Shown here: one piece after another, positions 12,439-23,612 of the stretch
Position numbering within the stretch: the first letter of the stretch is position 1
Layout of the letters: every line of letters begins with the position of its first letter
Assembly: GCA_001579985.1 (NCBI GenBank)
Contig: LRSR01014709.1
Coordinates: 1-38,736 of the forward strand
DNA length: 38,736 nucleotides
Reading direction: 5' to 3'
Origin: Hypsibius dujardini
Lineage: Eukaryota > Tardigrada > Eutardigrada > Parachela > Hypsibiidae
Made by a program: the position numbers and the translations under genes
Notes under the pieces: model-generated
The model's database searches: none
The model's input: the letters and a program-made list of their open reading frames with translations, nothing else
What the model was told of the DNA's origin: nothing

Positions 12439-12444
12439 AATAAA
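12439..12444 (+). terminator. Polyadenylation signal of ACSS
   Basis: AATAAA 44 bp after the TAG stop, at the expected place for the ACSS mRNA 3' end. Confidence 0.7.
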
Positions 12445-13796
12445 ATAACGTTAGTTTGTATAACGCAGCTTTCTTCCCTCTTTTACATGGATTAGGGATA
12501 ACTGGTTACCCTGATGGAAGGAACTCTTATTCTTTATTGGTTTGAACATTTTCTTCTCATTGCTTGAGCTTGTTACTGACGTTGATGGCTTGGCTGGTTG
12601 GCCTTGTTTGGTTTCTGGGGTTTTTTAATCACCATTCCAAGTGTGCTGGATATTTAGCCTGTCAGAGTGATGAATGTTGATGAATTTTGTTTCTTGATTT
12701 TTAGAGAAACTATATAAACCTATTTGCAGGCATTTAAAGGGTTTGATGGAAATCAGCAAAAGAGATCGTATAATCAGACAAACAGGCAGACAGATTTGAC
12801 AGCTGGCAGGTTGACAGGCAAGACAGGTAGATAGATAGATGGGCAGAGGGACAGACCGACAAACCGACAGACGGGTACACAGAGGGAAAGACAGGCAGTC
12901 AGACAGACGGGCAGACAAACAGACAGGCAGGTAGGCATACAGACGGAAAGACGGAAAGACAAAGAGACAGGCAGGCACACAGACGGAAAAATAGACATAC
13001 AGACAGACAGACAGAGGGTCGGACAGCCAGGCAGATAGGAAAACAGACAGACAGACAGACAGACAGACAGGCAGGCAGGCAGGCAGCCAGCAGATACGTA
13101 GACAGCAGATAGACAGACATCAAACAGGAACATAGATATTGAGGCAAACATGTAAGCATAGATTACATTACACTGATTCATTCAACTGTCTTGTCAGGCC
13201 GATACCGGACGTGAGACATGCTCACAGAAGCCAAACAAAGCGGTTGCTACAATGCCAATGTTTTATTATGCTGAAATTCAATTAGTTTGTCATCAATAAA
13301 GTTAGAGTGCCGTAAATGGTGGAGCATCAGGGTGCTGCTTTTTTGCTTTTGTTAAGATTTTCCTGCTCAGGCTTTATTCCATGAACTGAGACACCTGCTA
13401 CCCGACTACTTCGCGCAGGAGTGATTATCGAACAAACAATAATTGATTGCGCGCTGCAGCGTTAGAACTCAGGCAGTCTTTAGAGCGCAGGTACTGTTGT
13501 GTATCGGACTATTTATTGACCAATTAATCACGATGACCCGATTGCACAATGACCGTGAAAAACGACGCCGCGCTCAGCGAAATCTCACCGTGAAAACATC
13601 ACTGTGCGGTTTTTTATTATTAGCTGAGTGTACAGCTTTATTACATTCATCGTAAATGTTTGGCATCTTACATTTTCTTACGCAGCTGCTTCAAACTGAA
13701 AGGGCGGTGCCGTTAATTTAAGTACAGCACATGTTGCTGGAAGAACTGATTTAATTTACTTACCAGAAATAGTGTCGGACAAATCCTTTTCAGATC
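12445..13796. other. Intergenic between ACSS and the GH18 gene
   Basis: Contains the CAGA array at 12775-13130. No exon with coding support was seen. The open frame at 13443-13655 has no recognisable domain and no splice partner. The promoter of the GH18-like gene should lie in the last few hundred bases. Confidence 0.5.
12775..13130. repeat. Long intergenic (CAGA)n array
   Basis: About 350 bp of CAGACAGA, CAGGCAGG, CAAACAGA and GGAAAGAC variants, the longest array of this family in the window and the only large one outside a gene. Confidence 0.9.
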
Positions 13797-14048
13797 ATGA
13801 TGACGAACCGATGCTTGCTCGTTATAGCGCTCTTCGTTCTGGAATCAGTTGTCTACAACACTGAAGCGGAAAGCATTACCTGCGTATATCAGTCGTGGAG
13901 TGGAGTACGCGGACTTTATGGGAACCTCCCCGGGGATGAACTTCCCGCTGAGCTTTGTACTCATGTTGTTTACGTCTACGCCAGCATATATGTAAGTTTA
14001 TAGTAACAACGGATCCAGTCAGACTGGCAACAAAAAAACCTAGCTTAC

Positions 14049-14091
<43 letters not shown>

Positions 14092-16377
14092 GCAGGCAGA
14101 CAGACAGACAGACAGACAGGCAAACATACAGGCAAACAGACAGGCAGGCAGGCTATGTTCAAATCTCACCAATTATATATCAAATTAATAATTTCAGGAA
14201 AACAAAATTTTCAATCAGCTACCAGCACTAGATGACGATTCTGGTAACTCACTTATTTTCAGTTAAATGCTCTTAAATGAATGATCTATATATATATATG
14301 ACCGCGTGATATTCCTGCCTTTTGTGTTGTCTGCAGGGAACATTGCAAAATTTGTTTCGTTAAAACGGAGGAATCCCACCCTAAAAGCGTTAATCGGGTG
14401 AGCCCACTCATTTCCGTTATTGTATCGGACGAGAGCTAGTGCAAGTTTATGCGGTTGAATCGCAGAGTCGGAGGCTGGAATGCCGGTGGATGGATCTTCA
14501 GTAACATGGTACGAATAGACATTGTTTGATTCAGTAGCCATAGCTTGATGCTCAGCTGGAAATCATAACGGAAAGCGCGACCCACAACTAGGATACCGTT
14601 CGCATAAGTCTGTTCGTTATGTTTTGTTTTCGGTCTTTCAGGCCGCGACACCGGAGGGCCGGCAGACGTTTATTCAGAGTGTCATCGATTTCTGCAAATA
14701 TTACGGCTTGAATGGCGTATTTATCGGTAAAAGAACTTTGATGGGCCTGCGTTTCTCACCTGGTTGTTTACGATGCATGTGGTCGCAATGGTGAGTCTGT
14801 CTTTTAGATTGGCTCTACCCAGGGGTCGCCGTGCGCGGAGGCTCGCCAGACGATACGGCAAACTTTGCCTCATTACTCAGCGTAAGGCATTGGCAGGCTC
14901 GTTTCAAGGCAGACAATTAAGACAACTAGAGATTGTTGTCTTCATGAAATTTACAGGAAATGAAGAGTGCATTTGAGGATGAATCGTCGACTTCGAAGGC
15001 TGCTCAGCTGTTTATAGGAGTGACCGTGTCTCCTACTCCTGGAAACCTTGCAAACTACGATCCATCTGTTTTGAATAGGTCAGGGTTCAAATTAAAAGTT
15101 AGTCTAGCAATTGAGGAGAACGATAAATAACGCAGCTCTCACCACAGTGCGGCTGATTTGGTGTATGTCATTACATACGACCTCGCCGGTTGGTGGAACG
15201 GAACCATCAGCCACCCAGCTCCACTTTTCACAGTTGATGACAGTCTAAGTGTGGTAGGCCTTAAACATTGTCTGTCCGTCTGCTTGGCTACGTCTGTCTG
15301 TCTGTCTGCTATCTGTCTGTCTAGTCTGTCTGTCTGTCTGTCTGTTCTGTCTGTCTGTTTGTCTGTTTGTCTGCATGTCTGTCAGCCCGCCTGACTGTTT
15401 GCCTGTTGCGCTACTTATTTGTCTGTTATTGTGGTATTAATCTTTTTATTCATTACGTCTTTTGTTAGGATTCCGCTGTCAAAATGTGGCTCACGGCTGG
15501 AATCAGCCCCCAGAAACTAGTCCTCGGTATTCCCACCTTCGCTCGCACCTACAAAGCCCCCAACGACACCGATGCATCCGCAGCCTACGGTCAGGTCTTC
15601 AGCGGAGACGGTTTGAAAGGCCCCTTCTCATCCGCCCCTGGTTTCCTCGATCACTCAGAGGCTTGCAATCGAATCAGTCTAGCCAAATACACCGTCGTTC
15701 GTGACCCAGTCACCAAAGTCCCCCACGCCTACTCCGCCGATCAAATCATCATGTACGACGACGAAGAAAGCGTCAAGGAAAAAGGAAACTACGCCAAAAA
15801 GAATCACCTCTCCGGAGTCTACATCTTCTCCGTGGATCAAGACGATGTTCAAGGCTTTTGCGGGTCGCGATTCCCGTTGACAAGGGCCGCTGCTTCCATA
15901 TTACGGACTGGGCATCGGTCAGGGGAGATGTTTTCAGACAACGCAACTGGTGAAGCGGTTTCAACACCCAGTCGATGCCTGTCTCTAACAAAAAACTGCC
16001 AGAATACAGTTAAATGTTTGAGCTTCACCACAAAACCAGCAGCGAACCAGACGGAGATCTGTGCGAAGGGTGTTCCGTGTGTCCAACCATTGGCAGTGGT
16101 AGAGTGCCCGATTCCAGATAGTTTCCTCCAGAAGAACGAGAATCTGTTTGGTGAGAAGCAGGCCAAGACGGTGTTCGTTGGAGGGAATGGCGGGAAAGGG
16201 GGTGTGACGGCTGTTCAATGCAATGGAGCAGCTTGGGCTGCGAGGAAGGACGGAGAGGTGTCGTATGTCTGTTCGGAGTACGGGGTCTTGGGGAGGAGTG
16301 TGCGGGAGTTTAAGTGTCCGGTTGGGTCGACCTTCTCGGGGGTCTATCTGAAATGCTTGACGACTACTCTTAAGTAG
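13797..16377 (+). CDS. Secreted GH18 chitinase-like protein, catalytically dead
   Basis: Nine exons join in phase: 13797-13991, 14198-14243, 14337-14397, 14466-14508, 14642-14726, 14808-14881, 14957-15078, 15148-15253, 15469-16377, giving 546 aa. A signal peptide (MMTNRCLLVIALFVLE) leads into a GH18 barrel. Recognisable parts are strand 1 with CTHVVYVYA, the strand 3 motif LKALIGVGGWN, RGGSPDDTANF after strand 4, and ITYDLAGWW at strand 6. The family catalytic motif DxxDxDxE should read DGIDLDWE. Here it is NGVFIDWL (residues 139-146): only one aspartate remains and the general-acid glutamate is leucine (L146), so hydrolysis is not expected. By analogy with imaginal disc growth factors and chi-lectins it may bind chitin or oligosaccharides (inference). 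A cysteine-containing C-terminal extension of about 180 residues was not matched to a known chitin-binding domain. Confidence 0.88.
14049..14155. repeat. (CAGA)n array in GH18-like intron 1
   Basis: Near-perfect CAGACAGA run shortly after the first exon's donor site. Confidence 0.9.
15270..15415. repeat. (CTGT)n array in GH18-like intron 8
   Basis: CTGTCTGT run in the intron before the last exon, opposite in orientation to the array in intron 1. Confidence 0.9.
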
Positions 16378-16414
16378 AAACTACAGATCAACTCCTTTAT
16401 TCCTGAACTAATGG

Positions 16415-16420
16415 AATAAA
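16415..16420 (+). terminator. Polyadenylation signal of the GH18-like gene
   Basis: AATAAA 38 bp after the TAG stop. Confidence 0.7.
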
Positions 16421-16693
16421 AGCCGTGATGCTTCTGTGAAGATGATGTGCCATTCCCAAATGCCAAGTATTATACTCAGACCGTGTGCATTTTGTGGGTG
16501 AGCTTTATTTAAATCTGCAGTGTTAATTGCAAAGTACCGAACGAGTTGGGCGTTTAGTCGGAGACGGAGGCTCGTTTAGGGTTCTTACAAGTCGGAAACA
16601 GGACTATGGTAGGGCCAGGGGGTGGGCAAAGGGGCAAGATGATTTTTTTAAATTGAACCCGAAATTTGATTTATCTTCCAGGATCAATTTGAA

Positions 16694-16872
16694 ACTGGGG
16701 GTTTGGGGGTCTGATTTCCAGGAGCCTCGAGATTTCAAAACATTTCAAAAATCAATCAGTTTTCCGTCAAATTTAGCGAGTTTTTGCATGTTTTGAATGT
16801 TTTGAACATTTGGAAGTTTTTGACAATGTTTTGAAATCCCGGGAATTTGCAAATCAGACCCCACACCCGCAC
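16694..16872. repeat. Imperfect inverted repeat (MITE-like)
   Basis: The left arm reads GGGGGTCTGATTTCCAGG...GATTTCAAAACATTTCAAAA. The reverse complement of the right arm reads GGGGTCTGATTTGCAAATTC...GATTTCAAAACATTGTCAAAA. The arms are about 60 bp. A related stretch (GTCTGATTTCCCTGGAGC) occurs near 37496. Confidence 0.6.
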
Positions 16873-16882
16873 AAATCTCAAA

Positions 16883-17767
16883 AGGCCTGTGATTGGTCTA
16901 TTTACATTTTTTTACTATTGACAGCTCGGCTGTCTTACCGCTCAGCAAAATGCGATCAACGAATTTCCGAAATTCGCTGATCAATTATCCTTAATAGCTT
17001 CGGCTGCTCACTTGTCCAAACTCGTTAATCAAAACTTTTTCAATGCATTTTCTTGATTGCTGACAAAAGTCGACGTTCGCACTCTCGCTAATATCGACAA
17101 TATTCCCCGTAGAAATCAATACAGAGAAAGTTTCAACAAGAACATCTGACCCTGCTGGAGATGGAATTTCAAAGGGAGATATCTCAAAAAAATAGGTTTT
17201 TCCACGGCTGCGGCAGACGCAACGGGCGCCGCAGCCGGAGCAGCGGCAGGTACGGGAGGTGCAGCGGTGGTAGTTGTGGCCTCGGTTGTCACGACCGGAT
17301 CTGCGGGAGCAGCGGCCGGAACGGTTTCAGCGGCAGCCGTGGTATCGATGCTGCGCTGGGTCGTCTCTGCCGGTCGTTTCTTCTGGGTTCCCGCACTCTA
17401 TCCGGGGGGCATAGTAGCCCTGCGCGGCGTAGTACTTGTTGTCGTTCTCGATCTCCTCCGGTTTCTTCTCGTTGTTGTAGTTGTTGTTGTTGTTGCGGTC
17501 CTCCGATGATCGACCACGTTTTGGCTGGAAGCAGGCAACATACGTGCGACCGTGATTGAGTTTTTTTTAAAAACTGGTATTCATTACTTTTATTTTACTG
17601 CTCGCGAAAAATGTTTCCCGATAACTAAATATGTTTACCGCCTCTGAATTCCAATTCTATCTAAATATTTTTGGTGTGTAAAAACTGTAATCCTCTTCTG
17701 TTAGAGAGATTCAGGGGTAGTCTTTTGCGCGCACAGTTATGCCCCAATGAAATGCGTAACGTATTAA
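16883..17767. repeat. Segmental duplication, copy A (truncated)
   Basis: Collinear with 23613-24452, starting at GGCCTGTGATTG and ending near ATTCAGGGGTA...ATGAAATGCGTA. It carries only the sequence corresponding to the last exon, part of intron 3 and the 3' flank of the secreted-protein gene at 23904-25203. Exons 1-3 have no counterpart downstream. Confidence 0.9.
17184..17524 (-). pseudogene. Truncated copy of the orphan secreted-protein gene
   Basis: Matches exon 4 of the intact minus-strand gene at 23904-24229. Compared with it, this copy lacks 23 bp next to the Asn-rich codons, has one extra base near 17403 (CCCCCCGGATAGAG versus CCCGCCGGAAGAG) and has 33 extra bp (11 codons) in the Ala-rich tail. 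The first two changes break the reading frame. With no signal-peptide exon nearby it is best read as a dead fragment. Confidence 0.75.
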
Positions 17768-20700
17768 GGGGAACTCACCGTATACCGGCGTCTGAAAATG
17801 CGTTTTACCAGTTTGGCACCACAAGTACTTTGAATATTTATCTTTGCCATGATCAAGTCGTAATAAGAAAACACATTCAAAAAAGTAAGAAAAACGACTG
17901 GGAAGATTGGGCTCCTAGGGCAGTAAAACGGACCCCATTGCATGCATTTGTCTCGTCCCCTTAATTGCTGTATCAACAACAGTGCGATTTCTTCTCGCTC
18001 TGTAATACGTGAACGTTTATAAATATTCAATTTTGTGCACTCTGTTTTGGAAAACATGAATGCCTTTTTCGAGCAACATGGGTAAGGTAGTATTCATGAA
18101 AATGTGAACTGTTGCCAGGAAATGTACAGAGTTGCTAGAAGGCCGTAACGGTAAAAATTTTCCGAGACTGTATGTGTCAGGATCAATAGGAATGCAAAGC
18201 GTTGATAAAAGGGAAAGCGCCTAAATGCTATGACGTCACGTTTGTTTACACCACGAGAGGTTATGGTTCTACGCAGTTCTCCAGCATTTCCCCCACTAGG
18301 TTCTACGCAGTTCTCCAGCATTTCCCCCACTAGGTTCTACGCCTTCTAGTCGCTTTATTTCTCATTTTCTCTCCCATGTTCAAGCAACATTTCAAGTCTA
18401 AATTAAAAAAGCTGCATTGAAAACTTGGCTAAACGCTTACAAACACTTGTATCTAATGTTGTGGTAATGAAACTGCTTTTTGTCATGCACCCCTACCTAA
18501 GGATGCGAATCTTTTTCAAATCTTACCGTCTAATTTTAAGCTGATTTTTCCAATAGCGTTTTTATCATCCTTGATCGTGTAAAAAAGTTAATTATCAAAA
18601 ACACCTGCAAATATTGCCTGGGGGAAATGTTTTGGGCATATTTTGGGTTCTTCGGCCCCCCTTCCCCCAACTTCTGTAGCGTGTTTTTTTCAATTTGATT
18701 TTTTCAGACGATAGGTGTGCCATTTTTTTTTATTATACGGTTATGAAAATAAAGCATTTTTATAAGAGGCAAAGAAAACATGACGATTAGACTAAGGGTC
18801 CAAAATGCCATTTTTCATGCGGCGAATTCCCCCTAAGCCATTCCCATTTTAAACAAAATTACACTGTGTTTGCGGTGCTGCTTCATTGTCTCCGCATAGA
18901 GCCTGAACGGCACTTTTCAGCTGAAAAACTCCGGGGGTTCTGCCCACGTTGCCCGTTTGTGTGTGGTGAAGGTGTTCACGATTTGATGTGAGGGATCGTG
19001 TAATCAATTGTCAATGCGGCAGATTGCCATTTTTTGACATATTTCAACTTAAATGATAGTATGAAGCGTAGCTGTGTAGTCTTGGTATTACAGAAAGTGC
19101 AATGAGCATTTTTCTTTCGCTGAAATAAACAATTACGACCTTTGTTTCTTGATAGACGTACACTGTAGTTGCGTTATCGCTTATTTCACGCATATGTTCC
19201 GAGGGCCCGTTGCCTGTCTCGGGCATGAGTCACGGCTACTATTACTATAAAAAAACGAATGATTGGAATCCATGGCGTAATTGTGCAAAATGTACTGCGA
19301 ATAATAATGGCCATAAAATCACGGATGCTATTTCAGTAAATGAATTTATACTGGTAAAATATAGCCTGTGAGCAGACGGAAAATATGTCCGCAAGTCATT
19401 TTTTGGCACTCACACAGTAAGACAACTGTCGAATAAGGAAGTCCCCGTTCATAGCCTGTCGGACATCACATGTCCTTTGGAATATCTTTTGTCCAAAAAT
19501 AAGACGGACATCCGGGAATTGCCCGGGAAAAACAATTCGTGAAAACCGTGAAATTTCGTTCCCTTGCAGAATTCTAGACGTACTTAAACTCCTATTGACT
19601 GCTGTTTCTTTGCCAATGGCAGTTTGTGGAGCGCAGGTAACATTAGCCACAGGCAAGATATGTGACGACATAGCGATTCGCCGTGAATTAACTCCTTAAT
19701 ACCAGACTCAGCCCGTACGCTAAACCTTAAGTTCGTACTTTCTAACTCTTCAGATGCTCTAATGCTTTAATCGATCACCTTTTCCTGAAGTTAACTTACT
19801 ACTTCCAAGTTATAATAGTTTTCTGGGGGGCAGTCGATCGTTTGCACCGACTTCTCACCAGAAGAACCAGACAAGAACGCGCATTACTACAAAAACAGGC
19901 AGAACAACAGGCAGACAAAAAGATAGCCAGAGAGTAGCAACAAGTAAAGTTTTACATATGGGTGGTTCCGGGGGGGGGGGTAGCCCAATAGAGGCAACAG
20001 TGACCAATTGAGGTCGAATAGGGAGTTTGGTAAGCCTACCGCATTTCTATCCTTTATTTTTTTCCAAAGGGAAACCAGTATGTCAGCTTTTGATGTGCTT
20101 GTAGACTAATGAAATACCGCGTCTGGATCCAGGGCTACAGACTTTGAACAGGTTCCTGAGTTTGCTTCACGGTATTACTTGTTTTCAGTCAATAAAGCCC
20201 CTCCCCCAGAATATGCTAACAGGATATGCAAAGTCTGATAAAGGCGGCGTTAATACAACAGTGTCGCGGTGATTGTCCAAGTCAGCTGGCGTCTGGTGCC
20301 GCCCCTGGAAGCAGCATGTTTAAACTGATTAAAGACCTCCTCGGTTTTTGTTCTGCAGCAATTGTCGGGACAGTATCGAATGTACAGTACAATATCAATA
20401 AGTACAATACCGTAACATGTTCTTGCAGTACCTGGTTTGCTTAACTAGTATCTTTGATCCCCTCTGTCCAAAATTCCAAAATCCAAACATACAAAAATTC
20501 ATTCCACACATCATTGTACTCTGTTCACCACCTCGACAGTCAAACATCCTCTCCAAAACTATGGCAAAACTGACAGAGTATTGAAAATAACTTCTTACCG
20601 TTAAAGCTTAGCACATGATAAGCTTGCGGAAGGTAAGCTGGGTCGCTGGGATAGCGAAATGAGCCAAAGGCCCTAAATTCACTTGCATAAAACCTCACAA

Positions 20701-20843
20701 CCAAGCATCACTGAAACAGTCTCTTTATTAAAGTGTACCAGAAAGGGCCTCTGACTTCCAACAATTTCCCCGAGACCTTCCAGCCCACTCGTTCAATTTA
20801 TTGAGACTTTTATTAGATTGGTCTCTGGAAATGGATGAACTGA
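17768..20843. other. Long stretch with no supported gene
   Basis: Open frames here are short, lack recognisable motifs and have no phase-matched splice partners. Visible sequence features are the 34 bp tandem repeat at 18265, a G run near 19970-19980 and a decayed CAGA-type stretch near 19890-19940. The 5' exon or exons of the kinase-like gene at 20844 may lie in the right-hand part but could not be identified. Confidence 0.5.
18265..18341. repeat. 34 bp tandem repeat, 2.3 copies
   Basis: Two exact copies of a 34 bp unit beginning GGTTCTACGCAGTTCTCC (18265-18298 and 18299-18332), followed by a partial third copy. Confidence 0.95.
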
Positions 20844-23055
20844 TCCTTGAAGATCGGGAGGGACGACGTGCGACTTGCAAGTTCATTGGAACAGATGTTG
20901 ATGCTGCATGGAGGCTTTGGATATATTCGAGAACTTCGTCATAATCCCATAAAATCTTCGCATGATGCCTTCATCGGGACAACGGCTCTGAAAACGCTAC
21001 ACCATCAATTCGATGAAGAACACTATGTTCACCTCCAAAGACTTACAACTCTTTCCCATCCGAATTTAGTGAGGTGCTTAATGCTGGGCCACGCTGTCAC
21101 CCAAAATGAGCTTGAACAAAAGCGCATGCATATTATTCTGGAGCATTGTGGAGGTAACGGCCTAAATACATGGCTTGGGCGTTGTGTATACGAGGAACTT
21201 ATTAATTAAGTACTGATGAAACAAATCAAATTTTATATCTATAATATCTATGGTTTATACAGGGTCCATCACGAACATTTATTCAACTTTGAATGGGTCT
21301 CTAAATTTTATCGTTGCTCAAAACCCTTAAATTCTTTCAATAGCAAATGTCTAGGTGAGCTGACTTTCATGCAAATTTAAGTTTTTATAAAAATCAATGA
21401 AAATTGTTAGGTTCAGCCCTTTTTCTTAAGGTTAGAACTTTTAACCTGCCAAGCTCGGCCAGAATCTGGCCGTTCTCTTCAGGGATATATATTTCTGGGT
21501 CACATTTCACAGAAAATTGTTTAGTACATCTTGTTTACATATTAAATGACTCCACTAAACTATGTGTCTTCGTTTCTTCACGGAATCGTCAGTTTTCAAA
21601 AACAAACATTTGCCGCCCAATCAGTGAGTTGTTTCATATAAATTTTGCAATCACTTGATGCAACGACTCTTCCAATCGCTTCCGGCTTTGACTAAAAAAA
21701 CAAACTCTTTTTTCTACTTATACGCTACTTTTGCTTGCCTGGTGGGTTGGCTTTGCGTTCTGAGCTTGTGAGATAGCAAAGGGTCATGTCAATTCAATCA
21801 ACAGTCAATCTACACAATAGTAAAAAATGACGTTTTGCATTTAGCTGACCCCAGAACCTCCCCACCAAAAGTGTTTATAATCTGTTTGTTTGCAACATGA
21901 CCTCAACTCTACCAGGCACCTTTTTGTTAATTAGGAACATTGAAACCAGTACACGCGGTTTCTACCGTAACCACTCAAAGTAGAGTAAGTGTTCGTGGTG
22001 GACCCTGTAGTTGTTTTAAATATTACCAGCGTAAGATGACGTGGAATGTTTTGCAGAACGTAGCTGACCCAAGCTAAGCTGTCTGAAATCTTAATACGAG
22101 TCCACATGTACTGTACTGATTCCTCTTGTTCACAAGCGGAAACCTTAATCGAATGGCGAAAGCGGAACCGCAGAGGATGACGGAGGAGTATGTTTAACAC
22201 TTGGCCGAGCAGGTTGCCAGAGGCATTAGCTATCTACACACACAGAACCCAGTTATAGTCTACGGCGGTCTAAAGGGAGAGAATATCTTGTTCAAAGACA
22301 TTTTCTTCCAGGAAGTGAAAATAGCAGACTTTGATAGTTTTGGAATGTCCAAGGGAAGCCAAACGCTCCACGGATTCATGAATGATCCAATCAAATCGCC
22401 AACTCACATGTCGCCTGAAATGTTGACGATCTACGATCAATTGAATAATCGATCAAATATGGACGAACGGGTTGACAGGCGGACCGACATGTACAGTTTC
22501 GCATGCCTAATCCTGGAATTGATCAACGAGGGACGAGTGCCTTATACCGACATAAACGGACGCAGAATTGCCCCCGAAAATTTGCCCTTAGAAGACTTTC
22601 GAAGGATGGTCGATGACGGCGGCTGTCCTGATGTGTCGATTCTTGTTCCTTGGCGCAACACATTGCGATTCATAGGCGTTAATCAACAACTGCAGGCGTT
22701 ACTCAACCAGTGCTTGAATCGAACTCCAGCGGAGCGTCCGGATTGCCATGATCTGCTGGCACGTGTATCGCAACTGAGAACCGATGAGTTAACGTATTTT
22801 CACGGGGAAATGCGGGAAATACAGTCAACTTGGCGCCCTAAAGAGATAGAACGTGCCTTCAAATACCTCGTCGTTCCTGAGAATCAGAAATTGAACGGCA
22901 TTTCTGCATTGTTTTTGATAGGGCTGATGCTTTTTGCTGTCTTCATTGCCGTCCTATATGAGAAGGATTTTGTGACCCTAAATCTTAACATGACAGATAC
23001 AGACGGATCTGCACGAAATCGGACAGCCGATGACCATTTGCTCGGCCAAGCTTAA
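20844..23055 (+). CDS. Membrane-anchored pseudokinase, 5' partial, possibly a pseudogene
   Basis: The first visible exon (about 20844-21153, donor GTAACG) encodes an N-lobe: glycine-rich loop GGFGYIREL, VAIK-type lysine in TALKTL, and SHPNLVRC. The second (about 22138-23055) encodes the C-lobe: LAEQVARGISYLH, LKGENILF, SPEML, DMYSFACLILEL and AERPDCHDLL. The catalytic loop HRD is YGG (no catalytic Asp) and DFG is DFD, so phosphotransfer is unlikely. A single hydrophobic helix (about FLIGLMLFAVFIAVLY) follows the kinase fold and leaves a tail of about 27 residues with two N-glycosylation sequons (NMT, NRT). This suggests a cytosolic kinase-like domain with a lumenal or outer tail. Oddities: an in-frame TAA at 22195-22197 inside the predicted helix E, and a phase mismatch across the intron. 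Upstream exons were not found, so the true start is unknown. The fold call is firm; intactness is doubtful. Confidence 0.65.
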
Positions 23056-23612
23056 CCCACCCATCCTCCCGCTGCTCTTCAACGCGCTGTCATATGTAAT
23101 TATTGATTTAGCGAGTCAATTTGTTTGTATCTCATTTACCATTTTTACCCCACTTGCACGTTGATCAAAGTTGTCATATCTGTTATCCATCTTTGGCCAT
23201 ACGCCCCATTTTAAATCAACAATGTTTTATCGACTCACATTTAGTGAAGTTTTACTGTTTCTGACAGCCGATTAAGCCCTCGGTAGACCAACAAGGATGT
23301 AGGACCTTAAAGACTTACAGTTCTCCTGGAGTTACTTACTTTCTTTCGCTAGCGCGTAATCGCTTCGATACCTCTGGGGTACTGTAGAGTCTCTGACGCG
23401 ACATGAGAAAACACGCTCGACTGCTCCGCGGCAAGTGCAAGACTTTCAATCACTTTTAAGTCCCTAACCTGACCGCACAAAACAGATATAAACAGTTGAG
23501 AATGGAGACAATACGGTCGTCAAGTTTTGCTGAAAAAAATGGGTCTAAACGAAGGGTTTCACAAAGCTCTATCAGCGATCCAAAAAATGTTAATCCGGGC
23601 GTGTCAAAACCG

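Noticed and set aside
13443-13655. 70-codon open frame upstream of the GH18-like gene
   Set aside because: No recognisable domain, no phase-matched neighbour and no support as a first exon; the signal peptide at 13797 gives a sufficient start.
20226-20444. 72-codon open frame as a candidate 5' exon of the kinase-like gene
   Set aside because: No kinase or signal-peptide resemblance and no clear splice sites linking it to 20844.
22195-22197. Stop codon readthrough as a selenocysteine site in the kinase-like gene
   Set aside because: The stop is TAA, not TGA, and the position is a helix residue with no catalytic role.
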